From: JASMHC01 sp042092935
Lineage (GTDB): Bacteria; Pseudomonadota; Alphaproteobacteria; Rhodobacterales; Rhodobacteraceae
Direction of reading: 5' to 3'
NCBI GenBank assembly: GCA_042092935.1
Contig: JBELFK010000001.1
Span: forward strand, 25,474 to 89,473
DNA: 64,000 bases
Position numbers and translations under genes: made by a program. The notes beneath the pieces are model-generated. The model searched no databases, was not told the origin of the DNA, and saw only the letters and a list, made by a program, of their open reading frames with translations. Below are positions 40,145-48,224 of the stretch, piece after piece. Each line of letters starts with the position of its first letter. The stretch's first letter is position 1.

Positions 40145-41070
40145 GCTGCATCCTCATGTACCAGACCGACGAAGATGTCCTCGAGCGAGCTTTCGACTGT
40201 CTGTAAATCTTTCAAAACCAAGCCTTCGGCGGCGACATCGGCCAAAAGTTTGGTAATTCCGGTGCGTTCACCGCGGGTGTCATAGGTGTAGACCAATTGC
40301 GATCCCGAATTCTCAAGCTCCAAAGCATAGCCCGACAGGCTGGCAGGAATGGCCTCGATCGCGGTTTGCAATTCGATCTTCAAAGACTTCTGACCCATGC
40401 GCGCCATCAGCGCTGACTTTTCTTCGACCAGCAGGATTTCACCCTTGCTGATGACGGCAACCCGATCCGCGATTTCTTCTGCTTCTTCGATGTAGTGCGT
40501 CGTCAGAATGATCGTCACACCGTCTTTCTTTAGCTCGGCGATGACATCCCACATGTCCTTACGCAATTCGACGTCCACGCCAGCCGTGGGTTCGTCCAAA
40601 AACAGCAAACGAGGCTCATGGCTCAGTGCCTTGGCGATCAGAACGCGGCGGCGCATCCCACCCGAAAGCTCCATCGTGCGATTGTCCTTTTTGTCCCAGA
40701 GCGACAATTTTTTCAGGATTTTCTCGATATAGGCATCGTCGCGTTTCTTGCCGAACAAGCCGCGTGTGAATCTGACGGTGTTGATGACGGTTTCGAATGG
40801 TTCCAGCGTGATTTCCTGCGGCACGAGGCCGACGAGATTTCGGGCCTTGCGGTACTCCGTTGAAATATCAAACCCACCAATCGATATCTTGCCCGAAGTC
40901 GGGCTGGCAATTCCGCAAACGGTTGAAATCAGTGTCGTTTTACCGGCACCATTTGGACCAAGCAGAGCGATGATCTCTCCTTGGTCGATCTCAAGTGAAA
41001 CGCCTTTGAGCGCCTCAAACCCGGTTGGATAGGCCTTTCGGACATCCTCAACTTTCAAGATGCTTGTCAT
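40141..41070 (-). CDS. ABC-2 type transporter ATP-binding protein
   Basis: This 309-residue ATPase drives the adjacent ABC-2 permease. Walker A is GPNGAGKTTLIST, the signature is LSGGMRRRVLIAKAL and Walker B is LLFLDEPTAGVDVELR. The C-terminal extension (after about residue 220) is typical of drug- or lipid-exporting ATPases. It starts the leftward operon; its ATG is at 41070. The short overlap (ATGA) with the permease confirms coupling. Confidence 0.93.
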   Translation of the reverse strand: MTSILKVEDVRKAYPTGFEALKGVSLEIDQGEIIALLGPNGAGKTTLISTVCGIASPTSGKISIGGFDISTEYRKARNLVGLVPQEITLEPFETVINTVRFTRGLFGKKRDDAYIEKILKKLSLWDKKDNRTMELSGGMRRRVLIAKALSHEPRLLFLDEPTAGVDVELRKDMWDVIAELKKDGVTIILTTHYIEEAEEIADRVAVISKGEILLVEEKSALMARMGQKSLKIELQTAIEAIPASLSGYALELENSGSQLVYTYDTRGERTGITKLLADVAAEGLVLKDLQTVESSLEDIFVGLVHEDAA

Positions 41071-41151
41071 GATTTCCCCGTTTGTTTGACTGAACTAACG
41101 TAATGCAATGAGAAGACATATTAAAGATGTCCATTTCACTGCATTCAGATG

Positions 41152-41176
41152 AAAAAAGCGGCCGCTTGGGCCGCTT
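41152..41176 (-). terminator. Rho-independent terminator for the DUF1127 gene
   Basis: Reading leftward, the stem AAGCGGCC/GGCCGCTT (41169-41176 and 41156-41163) has a five-base loop and is followed by TTTTTTC. It lies 25 bases past the stop of the DUF1127 gene and before the start of the ABC operon. The sequence is a textbook intrinsic terminator. Confidence 0.85.
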
Positions 41177-41200
41177 CGTCTTGTCGCTTTTGGAGGTGTT

Positions 41201-41422
41201 TTAAACGAAATACATCTCTGGAAACACCTGATGCACAATGTCTTCCCGCTTGAGGCCGCGCTTTTCCAAGGCGGCATCTGACAGCTGGTTATAATGGGCC
41301 AGCTTTTCCGCGCGCGAATTCGCGAATGTCGTGGCCGCAAGGTAATCAGTGACGGCGCTCAGAAGCCGGCTTGGAAGATCGAGAAGTTTCGATGTGCTTT
41401 GTGTGCGCTCAACAACGGCCAT
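41201..41422 (-). CDS. DUF1127 (YjiS-like) small protein
   Basis: This 73-residue protein carries the DUF1127 motif in its C-terminal half: KLAHYNQLSDAALEKRGL followed by KREDIVHQVF. In other alphaproteobacteria such proteins are linked to regulation of phosphate, nitrogen or RNA turnover, but no function is established here. The start has a good AAGGAGAA site eight bases upstream. It is monocistronic with its own terminator. The gene is divergent from nothing; the flanking genes run the same way. Confidence 0.8.
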   Translation of the reverse strand: MAVVERTQSTSKLLDLPSRLLSAVTDYLAATTFANSRAEKLAHYNQLSDAALEKRGLKREDIVHQVFPEMYFV

Positions 41423-41535
41423 GGTGTTCTCCTTAATGGGATTGTCCTTTGGATCATACCTAAGGGTCCGTTCGGAAGGGTTGTAGAGCGCTTCACGTCA
41501 AAGCGGCCTTGCTGTCAGCGCATGGCAAAAAGGGC

Positions 41536-42048
41536 CTACTCGATGATTTCACCCGGGCTGGTTCCCCAAACCTCGGATTGCAGGATCCAGCCGCGATACC
41601 CCCCGGCCTGAAACCGGCACCAAGAGCCATCGCATGACAGGAAGCGGCCAATGACGTTACGCTCAAGCTGCGCGCGAATGGCCGCCGATGGGTCGGGCCG
41701 AATGCGCAGGGCGGCCATATCGACATCGACGATACCCGTGCGCACGCCCGAAATCAGCGCATGGTGCACCCAGCCACCGACACCGTCACGATCACGTATA
41801 CGCCGCCAGAGACCGTATTCGGCCGTGATTTCGACGGGCAGCCCCTCGGCCTGAAAGATCCAGTCGACGCGATTCGTCATGCTGGGGCCGCGTCTGACAT
41901 TTGCCTCGTCCACCTCAATTGAAACAAAGCGAGGGATCGGCAAATTGGTCACCGAACCGCGTTCCTGTGCCGACGCAAAGCCCGGCAGGACGATCAGAAC
42001 CGATAGAAACGCGATCTGAATTCTACGTCTCAATATGTCGTGCCCCAT
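41536..42048 (-). CDS. Exported SH3-domain protein
   Basis: The protein has about 170 residues with a signal peptide (MGHDILRRRIQIAFLSVLIV to an ASA cleavage site). Two bacterial SH3-like domains follow: EVDEANVRRGPSMTNRVDWI with GGWVHHALISG, and a second with ALRIRPDPSAAIRAQL, SCDGSWCRFQ and YRGWILQSEVWG. Two cysteines near SCDGSWC may form a disulfide. Such domains usually bind cell-wall peptides. The start MGHDIL gives a normal signal; a longer frame lacks one. The family is common in alphaproteobacteria; the partner is unknown. Confidence 0.8.
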   Translation of the reverse strand: MGHDILRRRIQIAFLSVLIVLPGFASAQERGSVTNLPIPRFVSIEVDEANVRRGPSMTNRVDWIFQAEGLPVEITAEYGLWRRIRDRDGVGGWVHHALISGVRTGIVDVDMAALRIRPDPSAAIRAQLERNVIGRFLSCDGSWCRFQAGGYRGWILQSEVWGTSPGEIIE

Positions 42049-42146
42049 TGCTGCATAGAATTGTTGCCCATAGTCCTTGTACCTCGGCCATGTATCCGTC
42101 ACTTTGAACGCAAGAAGCACAAAAAGGGAAGCTAGGGGAGTCATTT

Positions 42147-43133
42147 ATGCCTTCGCAACGTCTAAGTGTTGTTGTTACACGACGCCTTCCTGAGCCCGTG
42201 GAAACACGGATGAAAGAGCTGTTTGATATTAAACTTCGCGACGACGACACGCAAATGGATCGTGATGCGTTAATCGGCGCGATGCAAACTTGCGACGTGC
42301 TGGTTACCACAATTACTGATTCCGTCGACTCCGACATGCTGGATGCAGCGGGAGACCGCCTAAAACTTATTGCGAACTTCGGGGCCGGCGTGGATCACAT
42401 CGACGTTTTAAGTGCGCGTCAGCGGGGCATTCTGGTGTCCAACACGCCCGATGTGGCGACGGAAGACACGGCGGATATGACACTGGCGCTCATCTTAGGC
42501 GTGGTGCGGCGCATCCCCGAAGGCTTGGCCGTGATGCAGTCTGACCGTTGGAGCGGCTGGGCACCGACAGCGATGTTAGGCGGGCGTTTGGCCGGACGAC
42601 GGCTGGGCATTCTCGGCATGGGGCGCATTGGGCAAGCCGTTGCGCGCCGTGCACACGCCTTTGGGATGCAGGTCCATTACCACAATCGCAAACGCCTGCG
42701 TGTCGAGACCGAGGAAGAGCTTGAGGCCACCTATTGGGAAAGCCTCGATCAAATGGTTGCGCGGATGGACATCATTTCGATCAACTGCCCGCACACGCCG
42801 TCAACATTTCATCTGATGAACGCCCGACGGCTGAAGTTGATGAAACCGGACGCTGTCATCGTAAACACGTCACGCGGTGAGGTGATCGATGAGAACGCAT
42901 TGACACGAATGCTTCGCAACCGCGAGATTTCTGGGGCCGGTTTGGATGTGTTTGAACATGGAAACCAGATCAACCCGCGCCTGCGAGAATTGGAGAACGT
43001 TGTCCTGCTGCCGCATATGGGATCGGCCACAGTGGAAGGGCGTATTGAAATGGGCGAGAAAGTCCTGTTGAACGTCAAAACCTTTGCGGACGGGCATCGC
43101 CCGCCGGATCAAGTCGTTCCCTCAATGCTGTGA
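42147..43133 (+). CDS. D-2-hydroxyacid dehydrogenase (glyoxylate/hydroxypyruvate reductase type)
   Basis: This is a 328-residue NAD(P)H-dependent dehydrogenase of the D-isomer 2-hydroxyacid family. The nucleotide-binding loop is LGILGMGRIGQAVARRAHAFG, and the active-site residues are in NTSRGEVIDENAL, GLDVFEHG and LLPHMGSATVEGR (Arg, Glu, His). The family reduces glyoxylate or hydroxypyruvate to glycolate or glycerate; the exact substrate is not readable. It converges on the adenine deaminase gene with three bases between the stops. Confidence 0.9.
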   Translation: MPSQRLSVVVTRRLPEPVETRMKELFDIKLRDDDTQMDRDALIGAMQTCDVLVTTITDSVDSDMLDAAGDRLKLIANFGAGVDHIDVLSARQRGILVSNTPDVATEDTADMTLALILGVVRRIPEGLAVMQSDRWSGWAPTAMLGGRLAGRRLGILGMGRIGQAVARRAHAFGMQVHYHNRKRLRVETEEELEATYWESLDQMVARMDIISINCPHTPSTFHLMNARRLKLMKPDAVIVNTSRGEVIDENALTRMLRNREISGAGLDVFEHGNQINPRLRELENVVLLPHMGSATVEGRIEMGEKVLLNVKTFADGHRPPDQVVPSML

Positions 43134-43136
43134 CGT

Positions 43137-44837
43137 CTAGGATATAATCTCAAACTTTTTGACATCCACCATGCCACGGTCCGTGATCTTGAGGGCTGGA
43201 ATGACGGGAAGCGCCAAAAACGCCAATTGAAGAAATGGCTCTTTCAGACGGACGCCGATCGACCGCGCCGCCGACCTGAGATCCACCAAACGGTCGTGGA
43301 CAACCTCAAAAGGCTCAAGACTCATCAATCCGGCAACAGGCAAGGCCAGTTCCGCGAGGATTTCGCCCTCGGCGACCACGACAAACCCGCCTTCGATCTC
43401 GGCCAACCGGTTCGCGGCAATCGCCATGTCGGCGTAGTTCATACCGACAACGGCAATGTTGTGGTGATCGTGACAAACGGTTGAACCTATTGCCCCTGCT
43501 TTGATCTCGAAACCCCGCACAGCGCCATTGGCGATATTGCCGTTTTTGCCGTGACGCTCAATGACGGTGATCCGTGCCAAATCACGTTCCACGCTTGGGG
43601 CCTTGTCACCCGCGACGATCTCAATTGTCTCAGAAAGGTGCTCGGTGATGATTTTTCCTTCGAGGATGCCGATCACATCCGTTTTGGGGTTGTTCGATGA
43701 CGACCTGAAATCATTCGGCGTAATGACCCGCGTTTTCACACTCTTTCGGCCCAAGGGGGCAACTGTCCCGCGCGTGGCGAAGTTTTCATCGCAAACCTCA
43801 ATGCCACGGCAATACACCTGTTGAACGTCACAAGCGGCAAGGCTGTCGAGCACGACTATATCCGCCAGTTTGCCCGGCGCAATCTGGCCCTTGTCCTTCA
43901 GGCCAAACGCCTCGGCCGCCGAAAGACTGGCGGCGCGATAGGCCGCAAGGGGCGAGCAGCCCATAGCAATAAGCGTTCGGATCATATGATCGAGGTGGCC
44001 TTCCTCGGCGATGTCCAAGGGGTTTCGGTCATCGGTGCAGAGACACATGTAGGCCGAGGTCAGATCCGTCAGCAACGGCTGTAGCGCTTCGAGATCTTTG
44101 GACACCGAGCCCTCGCGGATCAAGATGCGCATTCCCTTCTGTAGCTTTTCAAGCGCTTCCCCGGCGGTTGTTGCCTCATGCTCGGTGCGAATACCCGCAG
44201 AAATATAAGCATTCAGATCATTGCCCGAAAGCTGCGGCGCATGGCCGTCGATGTGGCGCCCCTCAAACAGGTCAAGTTTGGCCATGACGGCGGGGTCGCG
44301 AAAGATGACCCCGGGAAAGTTCATAAACTCGGCCAGTCCAATGACTTTGGGGTGATCCATATAGGGTGCGAGGTCATCAGCTTCGATCGCCGCGCCTGAG
44401 GTCTCCATATTGGTGGACGGCACACAACTCGAGAGCTGGACACGTATGTCCATCAGCGTATGTTCAGCGGCCTGCAAGAAGTATTCTATCCCCGGAACGC
44501 CAAGCACATTGGCGATCTCATGCGGGTCGCAGATTGCTGTCGTCACGCCCTTTGGGGCGACGCATCTGTCAAACTCAAACGGGGTCACAAGCGAGCTTTC
44601 GATATGCAGATGCGTATCGATGAATCCCGGCACGAGTATCTTGCCTGTCACATCGACGACGCGGGTGCCAACATATCCGGTTCCGACACCGGCAATGCGA
44701 TCACCACAGATCGCCACGTCGGCTGTCAGCAAAGCGCCGGTCACGACGCAGAACACCTGACCACCCTGTAAAAGCAAGTCGCAGGGCGTCTCAGCGCGCG
44801 CCTGCGCGATCCTTTGTTCCAAAGTTCTGTTGCCCAT
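43137..44837 (-). CDS. ade: Adenine deaminase
   Basis: This 566-residue metal-dependent deaminase converts adenine to hypoxanthine. It has the amidohydrolase entry FIDTHLHIESSLVTPFEF, CDPHEIANV, FMNFPGV and DGHAPQLSG, and further the C-terminal adenine-deaminase domain (HDHHNIAVVGMN and GGFVVVAEGEILAEL). The start MGNRTLEQRI at 44837 is chosen; a longer in-frame extension would run through the divergent selD gene and is a shadow. It is divergent from selD by 96 bases. Its place next to selenium genes is interesting but may be accidental. Confidence 0.92.
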   Translation of the reverse strand: MGNRTLEQRIAQARAETPCDLLLQGGQVFCVVTGALLTADVAICGDRIAGVGTGYVGTRVVDVTGKILVPGFIDTHLHIESSLVTPFEFDRCVAPKGVTTAICDPHEIANVLGVPGIEYFLQAAEHTLMDIRVQLSSCVPSTNMETSGAAIEADDLAPYMDHPKVIGLAEFMNFPGVIFRDPAVMAKLDLFEGRHIDGHAPQLSGNDLNAYISAGIRTEHEATTAGEALEKLQKGMRILIREGSVSKDLEALQPLLTDLTSAYMCLCTDDRNPLDIAEEGHLDHMIRTLIAMGCSPLAAYRAASLSAAEAFGLKDKGQIAPGKLADIVVLDSLAACDVQQVYCRGIEVCDENFATRGTVAPLGRKSVKTRVITPNDFRSSSNNPKTDVIGILEGKIITEHLSETIEIVAGDKAPSVERDLARITVIERHGKNGNIANGAVRGFEIKAGAIGSTVCHDHHNIAVVGMNYADMAIAANRLAEIEGGFVVVAEGEILAELALPVAGLMSLEPFEVVHDRLVDLRSAARSIGVRLKEPFLQLAFLALPVIPALKITDRGMVDVKKFEIIS

Positions 44838-44933
44838 ATGCGCGACCTCCGATAACGACCAGCAAACACCACCCAGAAAGTGCCGTCCAGCCCATAGCGC
44901 CGGATCGCATCCTCCCGAGACCGGATTCGCAAC

Positions 44934-47102
44934 ATGACGCCTCTCACACCCCTTACCCGCGATCTGGTTTTGATCGGAGGCGGTCACGCGCACGCGCTGG
45001 TCCTGCGCATGTGGGGTATGAACCCGATGGCCGGCGTGCGTCTGACGGTCATCAATCCGGCACCAACCGCCCCCTACACAGGGATGTTGCCGGGATTTAT
45101 CGCCGGTCACTACAGTCGGGATCAGCTGAACATCGACCTTGTCAAACTGTGCCGCTTCGCAGGGGCGCGCTTGGTTATCGGGCACGCTAAGGGGATCGAC
45201 GTTGCGCGCAAAACGGTCAGCATCGAGGGGCGGCCCGATATTGGCTATGACGTGGCTTCGGTTGATATTGGCATCCATTCGGCCATGCCCGAGATCAATG
45301 GTTTCACCGACCATGGGATTTCCGCCAAGCCGTTGGATGTTTTTGCAGATCGCTGGACCGAGCTTTGCGAAAGCGTCGACGCCCGATCCACAGCGGCAGC
45401 GGCGGTCATTGGCGGAGGCATCGCGGGCGTCGAGCTTGCGCTGGCGATGAAGCATAGGCTTGGCGACAGCGCACTGGTGTCCTTGATCGAACGCGCCGCG
45501 TCTTTAACCGGTGTCACCGGCACAACCAAACGGCGGCTTGAACAGGCTCTGACGCAGGCCAAGATCAAGTGCCTTTTCGGGGCCGAGGTCACCACGGTCA
45601 GGAAAGACCACATCCTCGTCGGCGATCAAGAGATTGCTTCAGATTTTACCACTGGGGCGGCCGGAGCCAAGCCGCATGCTTGGGTGGCGGCAACCGATTT
45701 GGCGCTGCAAAACGGCTACATCTCGGTCGATGAGACTTTGGCGTCCATCACCGACCCCGATATTTTCGCAGCGGGGGATTGCGCGCATTTGACGACTTCG
45801 CCCCGCCCCAAGGCGGGTGTGTTCGCGGTGCGGGCAGCGCCCGTGTTGCTGCATAACCTCAAAGCGCGATTGTCCGGTGGAGCGGCCAAGCCGTTCAAGC
45901 CGCAATCGACTTACCTCAAGCTCATCTCATTGGGCCGCAAATCTGCGATCGCCGAAAAAGGGGTGTTCTCGTTTTCGGCGGATTGGATGTGGGGCTGGAA
46001 AGATCGAATTGACCAGAAGTTCATGGAACAATTCCGCTCCCTTCCCCAAATGCCCGCCCCTGCGCTGCCATCTGAGCGCTCGGTCGGTGTCGCCGAGGCG
46101 CTGGCCGGCAAGCCGCTCTGCGGAGGCTGCGGGGCCAAGGTCGGCCCGGGGGTGCTGCACGACGCGCTGTGTGGATTGGCTGACGGTCAACGCACGGACG
46201 TGGTGTCGGAACTGGGCGACGATGCCGCCGTCATCAAGATCGGCGGGCGAAAGCAAGTTATCTCGGTCGATCATCTGCGGGCTTTCGATCTCGATCCGTG
46301 GCGCATGGCCCGTATCGCGACCGTTCATGCGCTTGGCGACATTTGGGCAATGGGGGCCGAACCTCAGTCTGTGCTTGTCAGCCTGATCCTGCCCCGCATG
46401 AGCAATGACCTGCAAAAGCGAACCCTGTCCGAGATTATGGCAGGCGTGCAATCGATTGCGCAGGCTGCGGGCGCTGACATTGTCGGCGGTCACACCAGCC
46501 AAGGCGCCGAGTTGACCATCGGCCTGACCGCAACGGGATTGCTGCCCAAAAACACCGAGGCCAAAACCTTAACCGGCGCTTGTGTGGACGATGCTTTGAT
46601 CCTGACCCGCCCGATTGGGTCGGGGACGATACTGGCGGCGGAAATGGCCGGACAGGCGCGCGGCGAAGACGTGACCAAACTGCTGACCCATTTGCAGCAG
46701 CCCCAGGCCAAAGCCGCAGCGATCCTTTCGGACGCGCACGCGATGACCGACGTCACCGGATTCGGGCTTGGCGGTCATTTGCTGGCCATGTGCAAGGCCT
46801 CGGGTGTTGGTGCCGAACTTGATATGCAGGACGTGCCGGTTTTTGACGGGGCGCTTGATCTCAGCAAAGCTGGCCATCATTCGAGCATCTTCTTGGACAA
46901 TGCCGCCATTGGCGATCATTTCTCGGGGTTAGACTGCGACAAGGGCGATATGCTGTTTGATCCGCAAACCTCTGGTGGGTTGCTGGCGGCTGTGGATCGC
47001 AAAGATGCGTCTGACGTGCTGGGCCAACTGACCGAGGCCGGTTACCCTGCCGCGATTATCGGGCGCGTGACCGGTGAACGTGAAAAAATCATCTGTCGCT
47101 AG
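44934..47102 (+). CDS. selD: Selenide, water dikinase fused to an N-terminal flavoprotein domain
   Basis: This 722-residue fusion makes selenophosphate, the selenium donor. Residues 1 to about 380 are an FAD/NAD(P)-binding pyridine-nucleotide-disulfide-oxidoreductase-like domain (LVLIGGGHAHALVL, VIGGGIAGVELALAM, IFAAGDCAHL). After a linker, the SelD domain shows the catalytic-loop Cys and Lys in LCGGCGAKV near residue 396, GDDAAVIKIG, and MTDVTGFGLGGHLL with DMLFDPQTSGGLLA. The FAD domain presumably reduces or channels selenium, but this is inference. The 3' end overlaps mnmH by four bases, convergently. Confidence 0.93.
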   Translation: MTPLTPLTRDLVLIGGGHAHALVLRMWGMNPMAGVRLTVINPAPTAPYTGMLPGFIAGHYSRDQLNIDLVKLCRFAGARLVIGHAKGIDVARKTVSIEGRPDIGYDVASVDIGIHSAMPEINGFTDHGISAKPLDVFADRWTELCESVDARSTAAAAVIGGGIAGVELALAMKHRLGDSALVSLIERAASLTGVTGTTKRRLEQALTQAKIKCLFGAEVTTVRKDHILVGDQEIASDFTTGAAGAKPHAWVAATDLALQNGYISVDETLASITDPDIFAAGDCAHLTTSPRPKAGVFAVRAAPVLLHNLKARLSGGAAKPFKPQSTYLKLISLGRKSAIAEKGVFSFSADWMWGWKDRIDQKFMEQFRSLPQMPAPALPSERSVGVAEALAGKPLCGGCGAKVGPGVLHDALCGLADGQRTDVVSELGDDAAVIKIGGRKQVISVDHLRAFDLDPWRMARIATVHALGDIWAMGAEPQSVLVSLILPRMSNDLQKRTLSEIMAGVQSIAQAAGADIVGGHTSQGAELTIGLTATGLLPKNTEAKTLTGACVDDALILTRPIGSGTILAAEMAGQARGEDVTKLLTHLQQPQAKAAAILSDAHAMTDVTGFGLGGHLLAMCKASGVGAELDMQDVPVFDGALDLSKAGHHSSIFLDNAAIGDHFSGLDCDKGDMLFDPQTSGGLLAAVDRKDASDVLGQLTEAGYPAAIIGRVTGEREKIICR

Positions 47103-48154
47103 ACGCTTTTGTCTATCAAGCTGCGGATCTGAGGCACGGCAATCGTTTGCAAAGTGTTCGCATCCAACGCGTCGAGCGCGACCGTCCCAAGTTCAACGTG
47201 ATCGCGTTTCTTATAGGTTTTGGCATAGCGCGGATCGTAGTGGCGCTGCATCAAGCCTGCCGCCAAGTCCTCAAACTGACCCGCGTCAACGCATTGCAGC
47301 CATTGGGTGATCTGGTCTTTCGAGTGGAAAAACCCGAGTTTCGCGATGCGCTCCCGCAGGAGCACTTCATTCTCCAACAGGTCGGCATAGCTGCGCAGCA
47401 AATAGTCAGAGCGGGCTTGAAGCGGTGCCTTGATCGTGATCCGGGGCGCCGCGATCGTCGCTTTCCAAAAACTCGTGGGAATGAGGATATTGCCGATCTT
47501 GTTGCTCTCGGCCTCAACCAATACGGGCTGGGATGAGTCCATTTTGGACAATTGCATCGCCAGGTGCCCCTCAAACAGTTTTTGCGTTGGCTGAGGTGCA
47601 GACACCGCGCCGAACAATGAGCCGCGATGCGTTGCCATGCCCTCTAGATCCAGTACCTGAACCCCAGACTTTTCGAGAAGTTTCAGAATATCGGTCTTAG
47701 CGGTGCCTGTATTGCCGTCCAGAAGGATAAGGCGATGCTGGACGGGTTGCTTATAGAGCGCATTCGACACCAACCGCCGGTATGCCTTGTAGCCACCGTC
47801 AAGCAGCTCCACCCGCCAACCGATTTGCGCCAAGATCGAGGCGAACGACCCCGATCGCTGCCCACCGCGCCAACAATGAACCAAGGGACGCCACGCGCCG
47901 CCTTTTGCGCCAAGCGCGGTCTCGATATGATCTGCGGCATTCCGGGCAACCAGTGCGGCCCCAACTTTGCGGGCCTTAAAGCGGTCATCCTGAACGTAGA
48001 TCGTTCCGACGATTGCGCGCTCGGCATCAGAAAGGACCGGAAGGTTGATCGCACCAGGGATATGATCCTCGGCAAACTCGGACGGGGACCGGACATCGAT
48101 GATGTCGTCATAATCCCATTGAGGTAAATCCGACAAGCGGTTCAAAGTCGTCAT
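47099..48154 (-). CDS. mnmH: tRNA 2-selenouridine synthase
   Basis: This enzyme replaces sulfur with selenium in the wobble 2-thiouridine of Lys, Glu and Gln tRNAs, using selenophosphate. The 351-residue protein has an N-terminal rhodanese domain (IIDVRSPSEFAEDHIPGAIN) with the active Cys94 in HCWRGGQR, then a P-loop domain, GNTGTAKTDIL. Both domains are complete. It converges on selD, whose product supplies the substrate. A strong hairpin lies two bases before its start codon. Since selA and selB are not visible, selenium may be used here mainly for tRNA. Confidence 0.94.
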   Translation of the reverse strand: MTTLNRLSDLPQWDYDDIIDVRSPSEFAEDHIPGAINLPVLSDAERAIVGTIYVQDDRFKARKVGAALVARNAADHIETALGAKGGAWRPLVHCWRGGQRSGSFASILAQIGWRVELLDGGYKAYRRLVSNALYKQPVQHRLILLDGNTGTAKTDILKLLEKSGVQVLDLEGMATHRGSLFGAVSAPQPTQKLFEGHLAMQLSKMDSSQPVLVEAESNKIGNILIPTSFWKATIAAPRITIKAPLQARSDYLLRSYADLLENEVLLRERIAKLGFFHSKDQITQWLQCVDAGQFEDLAAGLMQRHYDPRYAKTYKKRDHVELGTVALDALDANTLQTIAVPQIRSLIDKSV

Positions 48155-48156
48155 AG

Positions 48157-48184
48157 CCTGCCTACTTTTTCCAAGGTAGGCAGG
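48157..48184 (-). promoter_or_regulatory. Hairpin abutting the mnmH start codon
   Basis: On the minus strand a perfect 9-base stem (CCTGCCTAC and GTAGGCAGG, 10-base loop) ends two bases before the mnmH ATG at 48154. The 3' arm includes the only Shine-Dalgarno-like bases (AGGCAGG), so folding would hide the ribosome site. It could be a translational switch, or the terminator of the upstream opp operon, although no U-tract follows. Confidence 0.5.
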
Positions 48185-48224
48185 TTCTAGTTGGCTTTTA
48201 GGGGGATGTCACATCCCCTGTTCG

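Noticed and set aside
44838..45455. N-terminal extension of adenine deaminase
   Set aside because: The extension overlaps the well-supported selD gene on the opposite strand and is absent from the family.
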